NCBI GenBank assembly: GCA_947462945.1
Contig: CANHTE010000051.1
Span: 1 to 7,570, forward strand
Length of the DNA: 7,570 bases
From: Acetobacteraceae bacterium
GTDB taxonomy: Bacteria > Pseudomonadota > Alphaproteobacteria > Acetobacterales > Acetobacteraceae
Reading direction: 5' to 3'
Below, in pieces: positions 5,766 through 7,570 of this stretch. The position numbers and the translations under genes were made by a program. Each line of letters starts with the position of its first letter. Within the stretch, counting starts at the first letter, position 1. The notes below the pieces were generated by a model. It saw only the letters and a program-made list of their open reading frames with translations. It was not told the origin of the DNA and did not search any database.

Positions 5766-6737
5766 ATGCGCCTGACCTTCCTGCTGACCGCCCTGGCCCT
5801 GTTCAGCACCACGGCCAAGGCGGACCCCGCCTATCCCAGCCGGCCCGTCACGCTCATTGTCGCCTTTGCGCCGGGCGGCCCCTCCGACACCACCGGGCGC
5901 CTGGTGGCGGAGGCGCTGTCCCAACGGCTTGGCCAGCGTTTCGTGGTGGAGAATGTCTCGGGCGCAGGCAGCACCATCGGTTCAGCCCGCGTGGCCCGCA
6001 GCGCGCCGGATGGCTATACGCTGCTGCTGAACCATCTGGCCCTGCCGGGCGGCGCAGCACTCTATGCCAGCCTGCCCTATGACACGGCCACCGCCTTCGC
6101 GCCCATCGGCCTGATCAATTACGGGCCGCTGGTGCTGATCGGCCGGCGGGACTTGCCGGTGAGTGACACGGCCGGGCTGCTGGCCTGGATGCGGATGCAG
6201 GGCGAGCGACTGAATATGGGGCATTCGGGCATCGGCTCGGCCGTGCATTTGTGCAGCCTGATGATCCAGCACCGGCTGGGGGTGAAGTTCAACGATATCG
6301 GCTATCGCGGCAGTGCCCCTGCCCTGCAGGACATGCTGGCCGGCCGCGTGGACACGATCTGCGACCTCTCCACCACCGCCCTGGCGCAGGTGCAGGGCGG
6401 CACGGCACGGCCCTTCGCGGTGACGACGCGGGCGCGCCTGGCCGCCCTGCCCGAGACGCCTGCCTTCGCCGAGGCGGGCTTCCCCGGCTTTGAATTGCTG
6501 CTGTGGAACGCGCTCTACGCCCCCGCCGGCACGCCGCGCCCCATCATTGAGCGGCTGAACGCGGCGCTGCGCGATGCCCTGGCGGAGCCCGCCATGCGCC
6601 AACGCTTCGCCGGCTTCGGCACGGATATCTTCCCCGAGGCGGAGCAAACGCCCGAAGCCGCCCAGACGCGCCTTCAGGCCGAGATCATCGCCATCCGGGA
6701 GACGGTGCGCGCCATGGGGGTGCAGCCGGAGCGGTGA
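5766..6737 (+). CDS. Bug/TctC-family periplasmic solute-binding protein (second copy)
   Basis: A 323-aa exported Bug-family binding protein. Residues 1-19 (MRLTFLLTALALFSTTAKA) are a Sec-type signal peptide with an AKA-D cleavage site. Family elements are YPSRPVTLIVAFAPGGPSDT (23-42), VVENVSGAGSTIGSARVAR (60-78), APDGYTLLL (80-88), the second ligand loop MGHSGIGSAVHL (151-162), YRGSAPALQDMLAGRVD (180-196) and YAPAGTP (251-257). It shares the overall scaffold with the Bug protein at 3738-4673 but differs at many positions, including the loop usually read YGSxGxG (here MGHSGIG), so it is an old paralogue and not a recent duplicate, and probably binds something else. It sits 142 bp after the flavoprotein gene with the strong terminator between, so it is likely a separate unit, though no good promoter is visible in 5711-5755. 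It ends 6 bp from a convergent gene. No membrane subunits of a tripartite transporter are nearby. Confidence 0.93.
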   Translation: MRLTFLLTALALFSTTAKADPAYPSRPVTLIVAFAPGGPSDTTGRLVAEALSQRLGQRFVVENVSGAGSTIGSARVARSAPDGYTLLLNHLALPGGAALYASLPYDTATAFAPIGLINYGPLVLIGRRDLPVSDTAGLLAWMRMQGERLNMGHSGIGSAVHLCSLMIQHRLGVKFNDIGYRGSAPALQDMLAGRVDTICDLSTTALAQVQGGTARPFAVTTRARLAALPETPAFAEAGFPGFELLLWNALYAPAGTPRPIIERLNAALRDALAEPAMRQRFAGFGTDIFPEAEQTPEAAQTRLQAEIIAIRETVRAMGVQPER

Positions 6738-6754
6738 TGCGCCTCAGCGGCGCA
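6738..6754. terminator. Small hairpin at the convergent gene junction (weak terminator candidate)
   Basis: TGCGCC (6738-6743) and GGCGCA (6749-6754) form a perfect 6-bp stem with a 5-base loop, beginning at the base after the Bug stop codon and overlapping the last codons of the opposing gene. No T-run follows in either direction, so termination here would be weak or need Rho. Confidence 0.35.
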
Positions 6755-7046
6755 GGATGATCCGCACCGGGCTGGGCTCGATGCCCATCTTGCGCAATTG
6801 GCGGCGGCGCCACCACAGCGACAAGGCGGCAATGCTGCCGGCCGCGATCACGATGGGCAGCAACAGCCCGATGAAGAAGATCGCGAGCGCCACCAGCAAC
6901 AGGCCCGCCGCAGCCACGGCGATGAGCATGGCAATGCCGCCCATCCGCGCCAGCAGAAGGTTGAAACCACGGGGCTTCGGCGCTTCCCGGAACTCGCCCT
7001 CAGGCGTCATGTCCAGCACCGGCCGAGGGCGCGTCGGATTGTTCAT
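6744..7046 (-). CDS. Small membrane protein of unknown function, two predicted helices
   Basis: I do not recognise this 100-aa protein. It has a hydrophilic, proline-rich N-terminal segment (residues 1-27, including TRPRPVLDMTPEGEF), then a long hydrophobic region with two probable transmembrane helices (about 36-60 and 61-79), then a very basic tail beginning WWRRRQLRKMG (78-88) and ending in two arginines. The arginine cluster after the second helix suggests a cytoplasmic C-terminus, and with two helices the N-terminus would then also be cytoplasmic. Coding is supported by the sensible membrane topology, high-GC codon pattern and clean placement between two convincing neighbours. I chose ATG 7046; ATG 7055, three codons upstream with AGGG four bases before it, is equally possible. 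It is convergent with the second Bug gene and divergent from otnK, so it is probably a single-gene unit. The same frame stays open upstream to 7562, but that part is antisense to otnK and not coding. Confidence 0.7.
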   Translation of the reverse strand: MNNPTRPRPVLDMTPEGEFREAPKPRGFNLLLARMGGIAMLIAVAAAGLLLVALAIFFIGLLLPIVIAAGSIAALSLWWRRRQLRKMGIEPSPVRIILRR

Positions 7047-7139
7047 GCCCCACATGTTGCCCTGCGGCGCCCCGGCTTCAAGCCCTGTTTGCGGCAGGCG
7101 GCGGGCCAGCCTAAACGGAAGGCCTTGAAGGAGATTTCC
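7047..7139. promoter_or_regulatory. Divergent promoter region between the small membrane protein gene and otnK
   Basis: This 93-bp gap must hold both promoters if the genes are separately transcribed. A weak candidate for otnK is TTGCGG (7089-7094) and TAAACG (7112-7117) with a 17-base spacer; each half matches the sigma-70 consensus at only about three positions. I would not rely on it. Confidence 0.3.
7127..7133 (+). promoter_or_regulatory. Strong ribosome binding site of otnK
   Basis: GAAGGAG lies six bases before ATG 7140, a near-ideal arrangement that fixes the otnK start. Confidence 0.85.
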
Positions 7140-7570
7140 ATGCCGCTTCTGGGTTGCATCGCCGATGATTTCACGGGCGCGACCGACCTCGCGAGCACGC
7201 TGGTCCGGCAGGGGATGCGCGCCGTGCAGGTGATCGGCGTGCCGCCCGCCGCGGAGCGGCCAGGTGAACATGGGCCTTTGCCCGAGGCGGATGCCGTGAT
7301 CATCGCGCTGAAATCCCGCACCATTCCGGCGCGGGAGGCGGTGGCGCAGTCGCTCGCCGCCTGCGACGCGCTGCTGGCGGCGGGTGCCACGCAAATCCTC
7401 TTCAAATACTGCTCCACCTTCGACAGCACGGAGGAGGGCAATATCGGCCCGGTGGCGGAAGCGCTGCTGAAGCGCCTGGATGCGCCCTTCGCCATCGCCT
7501 GCCCGGCCTTCCCCACCAATGGGCGCACCATCTATCAGGGGCATCTTTTTGTCGGCGGCCATCTGCTGAA
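7140..7570 (+). CDS. otnK: 3-oxo-tetronate kinase OtnK (former DUF1537), N-terminal part (runs off right edge)
   Basis: The first 143 codons of a four-carbon acid sugar kinase. OtnK phosphorylates 3-oxo-tetronate (made from erythronate/threonate-type acids) with ATP, giving the 4-phosphate that OtnC decarboxylates to dihydroxyacetone phosphate. The N-terminal substrate-binding domain is present: GCIADDFTGATDLASTLVRQ (5-24), ALKSRTIP (56-63), FKYCSTFDSTEEGNIGPV (88-105) and CPAFPTNGRTIYQGHLFVGG (121-140). These segments closely follow the OtnK subgroup as I know it, rather than other DUF1537 members such as DtnK or PdxA2-associated kinases. The ATP-binding C-terminal domain lies beyond the window, so integrity cannot be judged. 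The gene probably begins an operon continuing rightwards; otnC, otnI or an oxidoreductase would be expected there. The Bug protein upstream could conceivably bind a sugar acid for this pathway, but the convergent small gene between them argues against one transcript. Confidence 0.88.
   Translation, partial: MPLLGCIADDFTGATDLASTLVRQGMRAVQVIGVPPAAERPGEHGPLPEADAVIIALKSRTIPAREAVAQSLAACDALLAAGATQILFKYCSTFDSTEEGNIGPVAEALLKRLDAPFAIACPAFPTNGRTIYQGHLFVGGHLL

Noticed and set aside
7047..7562. Extension of the small membrane protein upstream to a 272-aa protein
   Set aside because: The added part is antisense to otnK, which has strong family motifs and a strong ribosome binding site.

Overview
The window is high-GC (roughly 70% by eye) bacterial chromosomal DNA. 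It carries two tripartite-tricarboxylate (TctC/Bug) solute-binding proteins, an OtnK-type sugar-acid kinase and ordinary metabolic genes. That mix suggests an alphaproteobacterium of the Acetobacteraceae/Rhodospirillales type (Roseomonas-like). The assignment is an inference from composition and gene content, since no rRNA or other marker is present.

Left part (1-2414), all on the minus strand, read right to left: an RsbW-like ATP-binding anti-sigma/kinase protein, an EamA/DMT-family permease, thiamine-phosphate synthase (thiE), and the first 105 codons of a PhzF-family isomerase that runs off the left edge. thiE and the PhzF gene overlap; the other two gaps are about 70-80 bp. A 15-bp tandem duplication covers the thiE start codon.

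Middle part (2415-5710), plus strand: after a 142-bp divergent intergenic region comes a tight three-gene operon of acyl-CoA dehydrogenase, Bug/TctC periplasmic binding protein, and FabK/nitronate monooxygenase-type flavoprotein. Each junction is a 4-base ATGA overlap, so the three products are probably made together. A reasonable reading is that the operon handles capture and oxidation of a carboxylic acid or its CoA thioester, but the substrate cannot be read from the sequence. The operon ends at a strong, elaborate inverted repeat (5632-5707) that can fold as a three-way junction followed by a T-run.

Right part (5711-7570): a second, separate Bug/TctC protein on plus, a convergent 100-aa two-helix membrane protein of unknown function on minus, and the first 143 codons of a 3-oxo-tetronate kinase (otnK, former DUF1537) on plus, running off the right edge. 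No TctA or TctB membrane components lie in the window, so both binding proteins look like orphans here.

There is no CRISPR array, phage, transposon, tRNA or rRNA. No new defence or mobile system is visible; the most interesting items are the structured intergenic element and the coupled dehydrogenase-Bug-flavoprotein operon.
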